Under the pieces are notes generated by a model. The model searched no databases and had not been told where the DNA came from. It saw only the letters and a list, made by a program, of their open reading frames with translations. 17,605 bases of DNA from Candidatus Omnitrophota bacterium. Lineage in GTDB: Bacteria > Omnitrophota > Gorgyraeia > Gygaellales > Profunditerraquicolaceae. The stretch's first letter is position 1; every line of letters begins with the position of its first letter. The stretch covers positions 1-17,605 of the forward strand of contig VGKM01000010.1 of the NCBI GenBank assembly GCA_016867005.1. The letters run 5' to 3'. Made by a program: the position numbers and the translations under genes. Below are positions 9,001-14,062 of the stretch, piece by piece.

Positions 9001-11282
9001 CCAATTATAACCCGGGGAGCTTAAAGGTTAAATCACCTTTGCAAAATGTAACTGTCCTGCGCCGACCTGTCGTAGGCCTGGTCTCTCCTTTAGGCACAGA
9101 GGCAAAGACAGAATATGAGATAGGCGAGACATTACCGATTGTCTGGAATACGAAAGGCATATCATTGAATCGGGTAAAAATTGCCTACTTTGCTTCCGAT
9201 AATCCGACTGTCACATATCCGATAGCGACAATCGACTGTATGCCTAACCAGACCAACAGCTTTAACTGGATAATTCCTAATGACGCATTGATTAGCCGTA
9301 AGATAAGAGTGAGAGTTTCCATGGTAGATGCGCAAGGCATCGAAGACCCGAGAAATATCTCTTCAAGCTCTACCAATGATATAAGGTTTAAGGGTGCCTT
9401 TACGATTACCAACCTTAATACCGAGGCGCAGAGAAGAAAGATCGTCGGTAAGTCCGAGGCATTTACCTGGTCTACCAAAGGCAATATCCCTGAAGTAAAA
9501 TTTGAATATTTTAACGGCACGGAGTGGGATAATTCAAAGACAGTTATCGTGCAGAATAGCGGAGCGACAGCCAATCAATGCACGATTGTAATTCCTGAGC
9601 CAAGAAGCGAACATTGTAAATTTAAGATTTCTGACAATAATGACCCGACAGTATTTGTAGAGTCGCCGGAATTCAAGGCAGACTACTATCGCGTTACATG
9701 GGAAGTATTTGATTTTGACACCGGCAGCCATCTTGATATGCTCGGTGTTAAAGATGACAAAACCGGATGGCTGGTTGATTTGGATAACCTCGACCATACT
9801 CCTTTATTGTCGCCGGTCACCCATGATTATCCGGCAGGAAGTTATATCACCAGATGGAGCAAGAAAGGCTATATTGCCAGGGCGGCCGACTGGAGAGCCG
9901 ACGGAGATATTACCGTTACCGTGCGTCTTGAAAATGAACTTAGCGCGCAGGTTGAGTGGCACGTAATTTTGTCCAACACCTATAATCCTTCCACGGATAC
10001 ATTGCGCGCATCAACCTGGCTGGAACGTAGAGGAAAACTTGTCGGGCCGCTGGATACAGATGCCGAATCATTAAGGCAGCAGATATTAAGCGATTTAAAA
10101 TCCGCATCGCTTGAGATTTATGACGGTGATACGCTGGTAAAAAGAATGTCGACTCTTGAGGCCGGAATGGAAAATGCATATTACAGGGATAACAATGGTA
10201 TTTTCTGGTTTAATTGGCCGAGTACAGGCCTTGAGGCCGGAAAGAATTATTTTGTTAAAGCAATTATCAATTACAGCGCCGGACAGTATATTTCCGGAGC
10301 GTCATTAGATATTACGTCCGCCAAGAATCAATTAACTCAGAGCGAGCAACTGACAGACCTTCAGACCCAGGCAGTAGCAACTCAAAATTTGATTTCGTCA
10401 ACAACAAATGAGATTAAATCCAAAGTAGATGCCGGCACGAGTGAAATAAAAACAAAACTTGAAGAAACAAAGAGTTCTGTTATAGAAGCTGTAACTACAG
10501 GAACTTCAAAAATCCTGACGGCGCAGGAAACAGTGGTTATACCTGCAATCCAGGCGACTCAAAAAGAGGTTACTACAGTTAAGAAATCTGCGATACTTAA
10601 CCGGGAAAATACTGTAAGGACAGGCCAGCCGCTTACTATACGTTATCGCACCTATTCAGGCGTGTCTCCTACAATCCAGGTTTATGACCCGGAAAACAAA
10701 CAGGCATTGAGCGGTAAGATGTATCTTGCAGCTCAGGAAGCAGATACCGCCATTTACGAATATGTTGTTACATTTGAAAACGCCTGGGGCAGGGGTGACT
10801 TTACAGTCATTTGTTCCGAGGCCTCTTATGGCTCATTAGATGCCTTGATAATTTCAGTTATAAGGTCCGATATAGAGCAAGTTGCAGGGCAGGTTTCAGC
10901 GATTATGGGTTCAACTTCCGGTATCTCTACCTTAAAAGATGTGGCCGATTCATTAAACAGCCAGTTTTCCGTCATTGAATCAGCATTGTCCCAGGTGGGC
11001 AAGAGCCTGGTAAAAGATGCCAAAGCATCGGCAAGTTCTAATACGCAGCTGGAGTCAATTTACGGGCAATTATCCAATATTGCAAAGACCATTAAGAAAG
11101 CTGCGGGAAAAGTTTCTTTCAACGTTGATAAATTATATGAAGTATCGACGGAAAAGCAAAATGATATGAAATACTTGAAGAATAAGACCCAGCAGCTCAA
11201 AGCAAGCATGGAATTAAACACAAAAATGATAGATAATATTGCCAATAAGCCCGTTACCCAGACATGGTATGAGTATCGGTAA
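1..11282 (+). CDS. Giant multidomain surface protein (propeller, DUF2341/LamG, Ig-like repeats, coiled coil), 5'-partial
   Basis: The reading frame is open from base 3 to the TAA at 11280-11282, so the N-terminus and any signal peptide lie upstream; the residues before base 60 already belong to a propeller blade (YKYDFATDSWNEP). At least 3,759 residues are visible. Domain order by nucleotide: kelch-like blades (18-1760), beta-sandwich regions (about 1890-2500), DUF2341 plus LamG-like module twice (2500-3504, 3550-4580), further beta-rich sequence (4585-5247), thirteen Kre9/KNH-like repeats (5248-9682), a beta-domain (9683-10330), a coiled coil (10330-10600), another beta-domain (10602-10870) and a helical tail. 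I see no C-terminal anchor, LPXTG or sorting domain, and very few cysteines. Such architecture is typical of secreted or surface adhesion/recognition proteins; the ligand is unknown. It precedes a membrane protein and a secreted peptidase that may anchor or process it. Function is inference; the extracellular multidomain nature is well supported. Confidence 0.9.
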   Translation, partial: YNDHTFYKYDFATDSWNEPLVNRYQTGSNGDGNIVMDSDKNIYVAYATYTSSAPKHILVFSATESRWVNIIRTPFSLIGTCTLIFVPSSTPGDKGALIVTGGFASKKLYKYDLNTKVWSVYSTAPEMFSRGLQARYCPERDSIFFFGAGDWRKSLRKIYEVSIANPSSWNEAGALNFDPSLGNTNSLEYGLDSSGSPTLYLVAPDRTDTNFYSFGMPNPTVGIKNQSLINCDGETIMVGAGASLFYSTSPGGGRYLYLMSKEGVQFLYRYDINSGIWENTKQMPLIPNNSASSMIAAQIDDGAGGYKTVFYVYNPVLDRLLIYSPEDNIFNEPMLLPEYVNNRSATCGYKSYVYYLTNKSSGTTNLYRYSTDSDMWDKLAQAPSGLNITDWSPRMIVAEVQGKAYLYATPGRGYTTFWRYSISDNSWQQMATLPSGYSWNYSNSLVSKDGYIYAILGHGSRTILKYSLINNVWEELPSYPSENFGWGANLIYPGSGNIIYALRGASAYYNGNPTFMKFDTSKENTAAQQAWSSAPSCPMDIFYSDSSFIYPGFGNYFYLMQGCSNYQSLPSTVFLRYDFIAEQWSEFIPSPTSLVSPGTLAYPGGKYMYLFKGNNTDFMRYYAFSFGDYTSDVKQIGTHADWGQAKWYTNGLQSIKMSVRTSDNISMRDAVDWSKAVDLSPTLSGYAGGTVYSASMGGVASARAKDKYIQYKLSFSTNNLNETPILDKVSLEYTKYPTIPQEIVFNPVDTSWDKARVTKVNWTENLPGGTDVRFQLRSSGTNSFGDLSLPEFKGPSLIKQSFNYDFSSVKEYAMDRNIELSPSGGAVLVKPKAFTETISINNPGAGITDYQLKVTVDGSRTDFWNNVEVSGNDIRFFDSSNKRLDYWIESFVFNGRGHSSNNAVIWVKIPVIPAGASTIKVYYGNKTVAAESNFDRTMEVHKSDSNTIAFWGLEDGTGTNVTDITARNDMFANNGPTWAQGKLGNALYFSGANQYLETKASAIRYPYSFSTFNFNNSFTLEAWVKTTNAFGTIAMKMSNNVGFKFSVDNGKLKFAMSDGTVTAQKSSNAAVNNGAFHHVAVVIRREGSTNTGQFFIDGSPDSVGVFDLKSATGTPVGNITTAGKFWISSDNSVGNTSFTGTIDEVRLSNGNLSQAELLAHINCYKYSATPPVPSLGIASEISLFSGWKYRQPVEITYSASEDLTDWVGIITIDSSTSGNPDFWSHVSDGTALPSGADIRFSDGYQEIKYKLLRFDSSSNPKVVKLYLKIPYLLSTKTTRKIYMYYGNLLAEDGSAPVSEFINGDGLMGYWNFEEGSGRSVNDLSGNNNNGTIQLISGGAPSTQSYGWVAGKVGGALNLNGMDAYVEIPNAASINPSGSFSVEFWFNLKSNKHGGFVNKSYWYKDAEGRLQGFFVRSAWNYLYFYTGNKTHTTSDPSYVATSIPPLNTWHHLAAVYDSASGYKRMYLDGRLIGTDYNARFTPYSGALRIGLSYNNANYYHGRIDEVRFYNKALSETEVKSSYNSASSGEVVKLITYLNDQNYSDSVDPETTYGYSTDNPVVQPVTGIYYNYDFGQSKGAYIESFNPEVYIPSTSTPGEAFEVKYQISRDGWNWYYWNGSDWVLATSAGFAQANTKNEITNARLYAFQQKPGFNSGDFYFRAFLKSALGTNSPRLISASVVFGGNVTYYTDASGTTPVNMSYSKPPAYYTIINDANTNAIEDRYFQYKAILYSDGAENPRISSASVQYVKPAITVNSIKQAGTQTAVSILNMGNAYDITWTSDGINGATDTVKIELYRADKDPHYFTIAETTENDGTFTWTVPAEGASVPLVISGDAKIIITSKDFPNVSDDSDTSFRILSVRLTSPEDGAVWQKSKTNYIIWDVYGLPPAAQYPAGYDFFPLTIAYKIRNPSTGVWPTNWTSIKTFLDVKDGRTAWTIPGSFSTANEIKMIIFSPLNPGLPTDPTGASIIDTQAGTFAIVPTPTISVSLPQGLTAVRAGEPLTINWQTNQRMFQSEYTLKYLKYSADGLSSSYEAFHTATVSPGTGVPNSAITGSYTWQVPLDAIPPRPNPNDPELPVRIQVVGTGFANIVAADGSKSIETTPVEGVSADFYVHKPVINITSPIPFQTIWVKGDDNKITWSTIGTISNNLSIKYSLDTTNGTNGVWVPIANNVSNVNRVYLWENIPETAVSNRIWVKITDNDSNTLQGKPEAAIGPFTILDLPQLVINKPPDDTDGTTLTLGKLYDLRWTTYGNDFCKVEGVEGPYYQGKTYIYYSVDGADGPWKLYEAALSNTGVSSFMPPEEEGASFNAYIKIDLHDNDGPKVTGISQKLNFGTPNIVLQAPDGGETWYANGYHTISWKNVGAVKNSYLKFYYSTDNGSTWNLITNIDNGSIVAGTAQPGFIPYTVKWQVPKTIIPTGQNSIQVKLKIEDGSWPAGAVGDISVGQFTITKPTISISSPVATDSWVVGTPNHPISWVTTGGADEAIRGLKLEWRNRPGQDFVEIPPGYITASAILKADQYSLAWYVPDDAMPNNPDNPTDKATIRISDPVEQGGSGASAEVNFRVGPPKFLFITPNPNPTAPMENLYMGNSYTIQWATSGYIPDGVNLTYTDGTNWHGIDATGSLPSTGSKVWTVPETYSPGAYIVVSRPEEVDVPEYREESKAFSINYPTITVNRVNGEQPWTVTETRQFNWTSQGVLKGPFLIQWYSSQDNYVTGHTIYPPAPDPRYPENPEYWAPETTSISWTIPLEAEGVVRVRVNDTYWGMGLGSSYRVFDDSDPFAVLPKPEIYIISPSELHRGANCLRIGKQYIINWDDNGGVISNDLKIQYSTDNGVTYKDIVNSDNIKIAEHVTNSGSFAWELPKVTEHSTNCKIKITDNIKWKADQPNAFGESAADKVFEIGIPLINLTYPQGEGIYWAVGEKPAITWSTEGFINLNSISLLYTASTDPQPADAAFTAINQTFLANTGSYSWTAGVPDLFSIFPTATEIPIRLQARDVYSNYNPGSLKVKSPLQNVTVLRRPVVGLVSPLGTEAKTEYEIGETLPIVWNTKGISLNRVKIAYFASDNPTVTYPIATIDCMPNQTNSFNWIIPNDALISRKIRVRVSMVDAQGIEDPRNISSSSTNDIRFKGAFTITNLNTEAQRRKIVGKSEAFTWSTKGNIPEVKFEYFNGTEWDNSKTVIVQNSGATANQCTIVIPEPRSEHCKFKISDNNDPTVFVESPEFKADYYRVTWEVFDFDTGSHLDMLGVKDDKTGWLVDLDNLDHTPLLSPVTHDYPAGSYITRWSKKGYIARAADWRADGDITVTVRLENELSAQVEWHVILSNTYNPSTDTLRASTWLERRGKLVGPLDTDAESLRQQILSDLKSASLEIYDGDTLVKRMSTLEAGMENAYYRDNNGIFWFNWPSTGLEAGKNYFVKAIINYSAGQYISGASLDITSAKNQLTQSEQLTDLQTQAVATQNLISSTTNEIKSKVDAGTSEIKTKLEETKSSVIEAVTTGTSKILTAQETVVIPAIQATQKEVTTVKKSAILNRENTVRTGQPLTIRYRTYSGVSPTIQVYDPENKQALSGKMYLAAQEADTAIYEYVVTFENAWGRGDFTVICSEASYGSLDALIISVIRSDIEQVAGQVSAIMGSTSGISTLKDVADSLNSQFSVIESALSQVGKSLVKDAKASASSNTQLESIYGQLSNIAKTIKKAAGKVSFNVDKLYEVSTEKQNDMKYLKNKTQQLKASMELNTKMIDNIANKPVTQTWYEYR
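18..1760 (+). repeat. About twelve kelch/galactose-oxidase-like propeller blades
   Basis: A motif of the form [FL]-x-[KR]-[YF]-[DS]-x(3-8)-W recurs at a regular spacing of about 150 nt (50 residues). Copies begin near 18 (FYKYDF), 177, 327 (LYKYDLNTKVW), 474, about 635 (weak), 798 (LYRYDINSGIW), 960, 1098 (LYRYSTDSDMW), 1251 (FWRYSISDNSW), 1389 (ILKYSLINNVW), 1548 and 1722 (FLRYDFIAEQW). Each is followed by a Pro-containing turn and a hydrophobic strand, as in kelch blades. Twelve visible blades exceed one ordinary 6-7-bladed propeller, so at least two propellers are likely, with more upstream possible. Confidence 0.75.
2500..4580 (+). repeat. Duplicated DUF2341 + LamG-like (concanavalin-fold) module
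   Basis: Two modules follow each other. The first has a DUF2341-like part (about 2500-2810; key signs are FWNNV, DIRFFDS, YWIESF, VWVKIP-like strand and VYYGN) and a LamG-like part (about 2838-3504) that opens with FWGLEDGTG and closes with GTIDEVRLSNGNLS. The second has a DUF2341-like part (about 3550-3900; FWSHV, ADIRFSDG, KIYMYYGN) and a LamG-like part (about 3916-4580) that opens with GYWNFEEGSG, contains NTWHHLAAVYD and closes with GRIDEVRFYNKALS. This DUF2341-then-LamG pairing is common in secreted bacterial and archaeal proteins and usually implies carbohydrate or surface binding. The two copies are clearly diverged, so the duplication is old. Confidence 0.8.
5248..9682 (+). repeat. 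Thirteen tandem Kre9/KNH-like Ig-fold repeats
   Basis: Repeats usually open with P-x-[IV]-x-[IVL]-x-x-P, then a W-x-x-G-x(4)-I-x-W-x-[ST]-x-G strand pair (for example TWYANGYHTISWKNVG), then a YS-x-D-NG strand and a W-x-[VI]-P strand near the end. Starts are near 5248, 5578, 5946, 6345, 6666, 7008, 7356, 7704, 8010, 8361, 8712, 9066 and 9417, giving units of about 102-133 residues (most 114-118); the last is shorter, about 89. The pattern matches the Ser/Thr-rich Kre9/KNH family found as stalk domains in many bacterial surface proteins. The copies are strongly diverged from each other at DNA level, so this is not recently amplified. The likely role is a rigid extended stalk. Confidence 0.75.
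9683..11279 (+). other. C-terminal region of the giant protein: beta-domains alternating with coiled coils
   Basis: After the last Ig-like repeat comes a beta-rich domain (9683-10330) that includes a strand-turn pattern like carboxypeptidase-regulatory folds. Next is an alpha-helical stretch (10330-10600) rich in Thr/Ser/Glu/Lys with 11-residue periodicity, best between 10410 and 10575 (EIKSKVDAGTS, EIKTKLEETKS, SVIEAVTTGTS, KILTAQETVVI). A second beta-domain (10602-10870) is followed by another helical tail (10870-11279) ending in TWYEYR. The helices suggest oligomerisation or contact with the coiled-coil membrane partner encoded next. There is no transmembrane segment. Confidence 0.6.
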
Positions 11283-11314
11283 AATAATTCCAATAATTTG
11301 AGAAAGGAAAAGAT

Positions 11315-12136
11315 ATGCGCTTAAAGACCGTGAAGATGTTTTTTGCCTTTTTTTGCGTATTAGCCGGCTTTTTTATTTATTTTACGCCGCCTGCCTGGGC
11401 AAATATCATATTAAAAGTAATGATTGTTAATCCTTCAAAAGAACAAGTGCAGAGAGTCCCTCTTAAGGCCTACCTTCCTAAAGAGGTAAAACCTGAAGAT
11501 GTCTTTGACAGGGGCGACCTTGATATCGCCTATGATACACAGCAGGGCTCCTATTACGTTTATAGCGAATATGAACTTAAGCCAGGCGAGACGCTGGAAA
11601 GGGAAATTGAGATACGCGATATTTGGAGTGTCCCTGATTCCGAGCTGGAATCATTGCGTATCGAAGCTATAAAATTATCGGACTTGTTGAAAAATACCGA
11701 ATTTTCCGAACGCGTCGCGTTCTTGAAAAACAGCATTGAAACAAAATTAAACCAGATCATAGACAACCAGAAAAACCCGCCTCCTAATCCCGAAGTGCAT
11801 ATTTCCGATTACCGCGATAATTTGCGGATTCTGGAAAGCGTTAAGGCCGATATGGCTTTAGCAAGAAGCTTGCTAAGCCAGGCAAAGCCGCTGCCGACGG
11901 TTGTGGTCTGGCGCTTGATTATCGCCATTATTATTTTCCTGGGGGTTTTAGGGGCCAGTTTCTTTTTTATCTGGCAGAAGCAGGCAAAAGTTATCACCCA
12001 GGAAACCTTCCCCGGGCAAAGCAAAGAAGAGTATTTTGCCGGCACAAAGCCCACGGAGCATAAGCAGGAAGAGGAGAAGAAATTCGAGGCAGACGATATA
12101 GAAAAACTCTTAGGGGACGACGACGATAAGGAATAG
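11315..12136 (+). CDS. Signal-peptide, single-pass membrane protein with coiled coil and acidic tail
   Basis: The 273-residue protein starts at an ATG with a good ribosome site (AGAAAGGA at 11301-11308). Residues 1-29 are a signal peptide (MRLK n-region, aromatic hydrophobic core, cleavage after PPAWA). Residues 30-107 form a predicted beta-sandwich (PLKAYLPKEV, DLDIAYD, YYVYSEYELKPGE, IEIRDIW). Residues 108-150 and 165-190 are charged helices probably forming a coiled coil. Residues 196-220 are one transmembrane helix followed by K222 and K225. The remaining tail is cytoplasmic and very acidic, ending GDDDDKE. The topology is thus outside-to-inside type I. It lies 32 nt after the giant protein gene and 6 nt before the peptidase gene, so co-transcription is likely and a role as membrane anchor or partner for the giant protein is plausible. 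I cannot assign a named family. Confidence 0.75.
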   Translation: MRLKTVKMFFAFFCVLAGFFIYFTPPAWANIILKVMIVNPSKEQVQRVPLKAYLPKEVKPEDVFDRGDLDIAYDTQQGSYYVYSEYELKPGETLEREIEIRDIWSVPDSELESLRIEAIKLSDLLKNTEFSERVAFLKNSIETKLNQIIDNQKNPPPNPEVHISDYRDNLRILESVKADMALARSLLSQAKPLPTVVVWRLIIAIIIFLGVLGASFFFIWQKQAKVITQETFPGQSKEEYFAGTKPTEHKQEEEKKFEADDIEKLLGDDDDKE

Positions 12137-12142
12137 GTAAGG

Positions 12143-12979
12143 TTGAGAAAGCGGGGAATGAATATCATAAAAGCAATAATTACTTCGGTAATTTTATTTT
12201 TTTTATATGGGGATTGTTTTGCCCAGATTTCAACCACGCTTTGGGATATTAAGAAAGTCGATCATTTTATTATTTATTCCCGGGGGGCAAGCTCCGAATA
12301 TGTGGATAAAGTGGCCAGAAATGCGGAGCGTGACTATGTGGATATTGCCCATGATTTGGGTTTTTCCGGGTTGAACGAATTTTGGACATGGGATAAGCGC
12401 ATAAAAATCTATTTGTTTGATACAAAACTGGCTTATCAGAAGGCAATAGGGGCTCCTGACTGGTCCGCAGGAAGCGTAAGTTTTAATAAGCGTGAAATTT
12501 ATGCATATGTCGATATGGACAATTTCTTTGATACCGTCCTGCCTCACGAACTGGGGCATATTATTTTCCGGGAATTCGTCGGCTTCAATAAAAAACTGCC
12601 GCTTTGGCTTGATGAGGGCGTTGCAAGCTATATGGAGAGGACAAGAAGGCATGAAAGAATAATCTTATCAAAAATGCTGATGCGCCACGCGGAATTCATG
12701 ACTATTGATATCTTAAGCAAAATGATAAGAGGCAAGATCTTAATGCCGGAAATATTTTATGCGGAATCGCTCAGTATCGTGGATTATCTGCTTCAAACTT
12801 TCGGCAAGGATAAATTTGTTGAATTTTGCCGCAGGATCAGGGATTTAAAACCCGGTCAAACTTGGGAATTGGCATTACGTGAAACATATAAGTTCAAAGG
12901 CCTTTCTGAATTAAATCACGGCTGGGAAGAGTACCTTGAGAATATGCCTTTTACCGAAAGCACCCCCAAGTTAAACTAA
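12143..12979 (+). CDS. Secreted HExxH zinc peptidase (MA-clan gluzincin type)
   Basis: The 278-residue product has a signal peptide (hydrophobic core AIITSVILFFLY, probable cleavage after CFA at residues 25-27) and a zinc site HELGH at residues 135-139. A second Glu in LWLDEGVASYME (E158) lies 19 residues after the last His, as expected for the third zinc ligand of gluzincins. Length and layout fit the peptidase MA-like family; the substrate is unknown. The given start is a TTG that keeps the basic RKR n-region; an ATG at 12158 would give a 273-residue form with the same signal core, and I cannot decide between them. With only 6 nt separating it from the membrane protein gene, it probably belongs to the same transcript and may mature or release the giant surface protein. 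The gene ends at TAA 12977-12979, after which the A/T-rich gap begins. Confidence 0.82.
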   Translation: MRKRGMNIIKAIITSVILFFLYGDCFAQISTTLWDIKKVDHFIIYSRGASSEYVDKVARNAERDYVDIAHDLGFSGLNEFWTWDKRIKIYLFDTKLAYQKAIGAPDWSAGSVSFNKREIYAYVDMDNFFDTVLPHELGHIIFREFVGFNKKLPLWLDEGVASYMERTRRHERIILSKMLMRHAEFMTIDILSKMIRGKILMPEIFYAESLSIVDYLLQTFGKDKFVEFCRRIRDLKPGQTWELALRETYKFKGLSELNHGWEEYLENMPFTESTPKLN

Positions 12980-12986
12980 ATTTCTC

Positions 12987-13014
12987 TTTAAACTTTCCTA
13001 AATTCCTATATAAT
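12987..13014 (+). promoter_or_regulatory. Candidate sigma70-like promoter for the GGDEF/ATPase operon
   Basis: TTTAAA (12987-12992, four of six matches to the -35 consensus) and TATAAT (13009-13014, perfect -10) are separated by 16 bp in an A/T-rich stretch just after the peptidase stop. Transcription would start near 13021 and give a leader of about 160 nt carrying the hairpin cluster. A/T-rich sequence makes chance matches easy, so confidence is modest. Confidence 0.4.
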
Positions 13015-13033
13015 AATATAATATATAAATAAT

Positions 13034-13171
13034 ACACCTTGCGCTTATCATGCACCCGGCGCTTATCGGAATTGCGCCGGTGTTCCCTTGTAGGAAAATT
13101 GCGCAAGTATGCCTCAACTAGGCATACACCTTGCGCTTATTGGAATTGCGCAAGTGTGCCTCAACTAGGCA
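13034..13171 (+). repeat. Cluster of related, partly nested hairpin repeats in the operon leader
   Basis: A 15-nt arm ACACCTTGCGCTTAT occurs exactly at 13034-13048 and 13126-13140. A 28-nt unit is present at 13097-13124 and 13144-13171 with one difference (47-nt offset). Hairpins seen: 13126-13136 with 13148-13157 (10 pairs, one bulged C); 13053-13062 with 13074-13082 (9 pairs, the same bulged C); 13034-13044 with 13101-13110, which encloses the previous one; 13108-13114 with 13120-13126 (7 perfect pairs, loop CAACT); and 13157-13161 with 13167-13171 (same loop). The last arm abuts the AAAGGA ribosome site (13171-13176) of the next gene. No T-run follows any stem, so these are not classic intrinsic terminators. 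A REP-like element or a structured leader are the main options. Confidence 0.8.
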
Positions 13172-13183
13172 AAGGACGGGAAA

Positions 13184-14059
13184 ATGCAGGATATTAACAT
13201 CTTAGTTATTGAGGATAAAAAAGAAGATGCCGGCTTTTTGGAAGAAACGCTGAAATCCCAGGGGTATAAAGTATGGCTTGCCTCAAGCGGCGAAGAGGGG
13301 CTTAAATTATTTAAAGGCATACCATTTGCGGTCGTAGTCACTGAGTTGCATATGGGCGAAATGGACGGCGTTGAGATTACAAAAGAAATGCTCAAGCTCA
13401 AGCCAAATATAAACGTTGTGGTGATCACTGCCTACACCTTCATCAGCTCTGCCATAGAGGCAATGGAAGAAGGGGCTTACGGCTACATCACAAAACCGTT
13501 CAATGCCTCAGAGATCAATATTGTGTTGGAGCGTGCAATAGAGAGGTATTTTCTTTTATCTTCGGAAGAAGACAGGAAGCAGTTTGCCGAGCTTTCTGTT
13601 AAAGACCCGCTTACAGGCGTCTATAACCGCAGGTTTTTAAAGATCTATATCCCCAACAAAATATCTTTGATGAAGCGGGTCTCCGAGAAGTTTTCGTTGC
13701 TTCTTGTTGATATAGATTATTTTAAGAAATTTAACGATACTAACGGCCACCTTGCCGGCGATGATTTATTGCGCAAGATGTGCAAATTGTTCCGCGAGAC
13801 AGTGCGTCACGAAGATTTTATTTTTCGTTATGGCGGGGAAGAATTTTTGATTTTCCTGGACCATATAGATAAAAGAAGCGCTCAAATGGTAGCGGAGCGT
13901 ATCCGTAATCTTGTCAATCTTTATATGCCGACCTCAGTAAGCATCGGCCTGGGGACTTATCCTGATGACGGGAATAATTTAGAGGAGTTGTTTTCTAAAA
14001 TTGACCAGGCGCTTTACCGGGCAAAAGAAACCGGCAGGAACAAGGTTATAATCGTTTAG
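13184..14059 (+). CDS. Response regulator-GGDEF diguanylate cyclase with Asp-to-Glu receiver
   Basis: The 291-residue protein makes cyclic di-GMP from two GTP if active. Residues 1-120 are a receiver domain: acidic pair E10-D11, T82 and K104 (YITKPF) are present, but the phosphoacceptor position, normally TDL, reads T53-E54-L55. Residues about 135-291 are a GGDEF domain: DPLTGVYNRR, LLVDIDYFKKFND, NGHLAGDD and the active-site GGEEF at 217-221. The product-inhibition motif RxxD is intact as R208-H-E-D211, exactly five residues before GGEEF. This is the PleD/WspR-type order. The ATG at 13184 follows AAAGGA with a 7-nt spacer. Only 3 nt separate its stop from the ATPase epsilon gene, so it probably heads that operon. 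The Glu may mimic phosphorylation or make the receiver insensitive; the sequence alone cannot tell which. Confidence 0.92.
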   Translation: MQDINILVIEDKKEDAGFLEETLKSQGYKVWLASSGEEGLKLFKGIPFAVVVTELHMGEMDGVEITKEMLKLKPNINVVVITAYTFISSAIEAMEEGAYGYITKPFNASEINIVLERAIERYFLLSSEEDRKQFAELSVKDPLTGVYNRRFLKIYIPNKISLMKRVSEKFSLLLVDIDYFKKFNDTNGHLAGDDLLRKMCKLFRETVRHEDFIFRYGGEEFLIFLDHIDKRSAQMVAERIRNLVNLYMPTSVSIGLGTYPDDGNNLEELFSKIDQALYRAKETGRNKVIIV

Positions 14060-14062
14060 ATA

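Noticed and set aside
9709..9966. Short + strand frame within the giant gene
   Set aside because: It is out of frame inside a continuous coding sequence, has no ribosome site and no family resemblance.
13034..13171. CRISPR array
   Set aside because: Units are hairpins of varied length with nested copies and no uniform repeat-spacer pattern; only two near-identical copies exist.
13126..13171. Intrinsic terminator for the upstream operon
   Set aside because: No run of T follows any of the stems, and the last stem abuts the ribosome site of the next gene.
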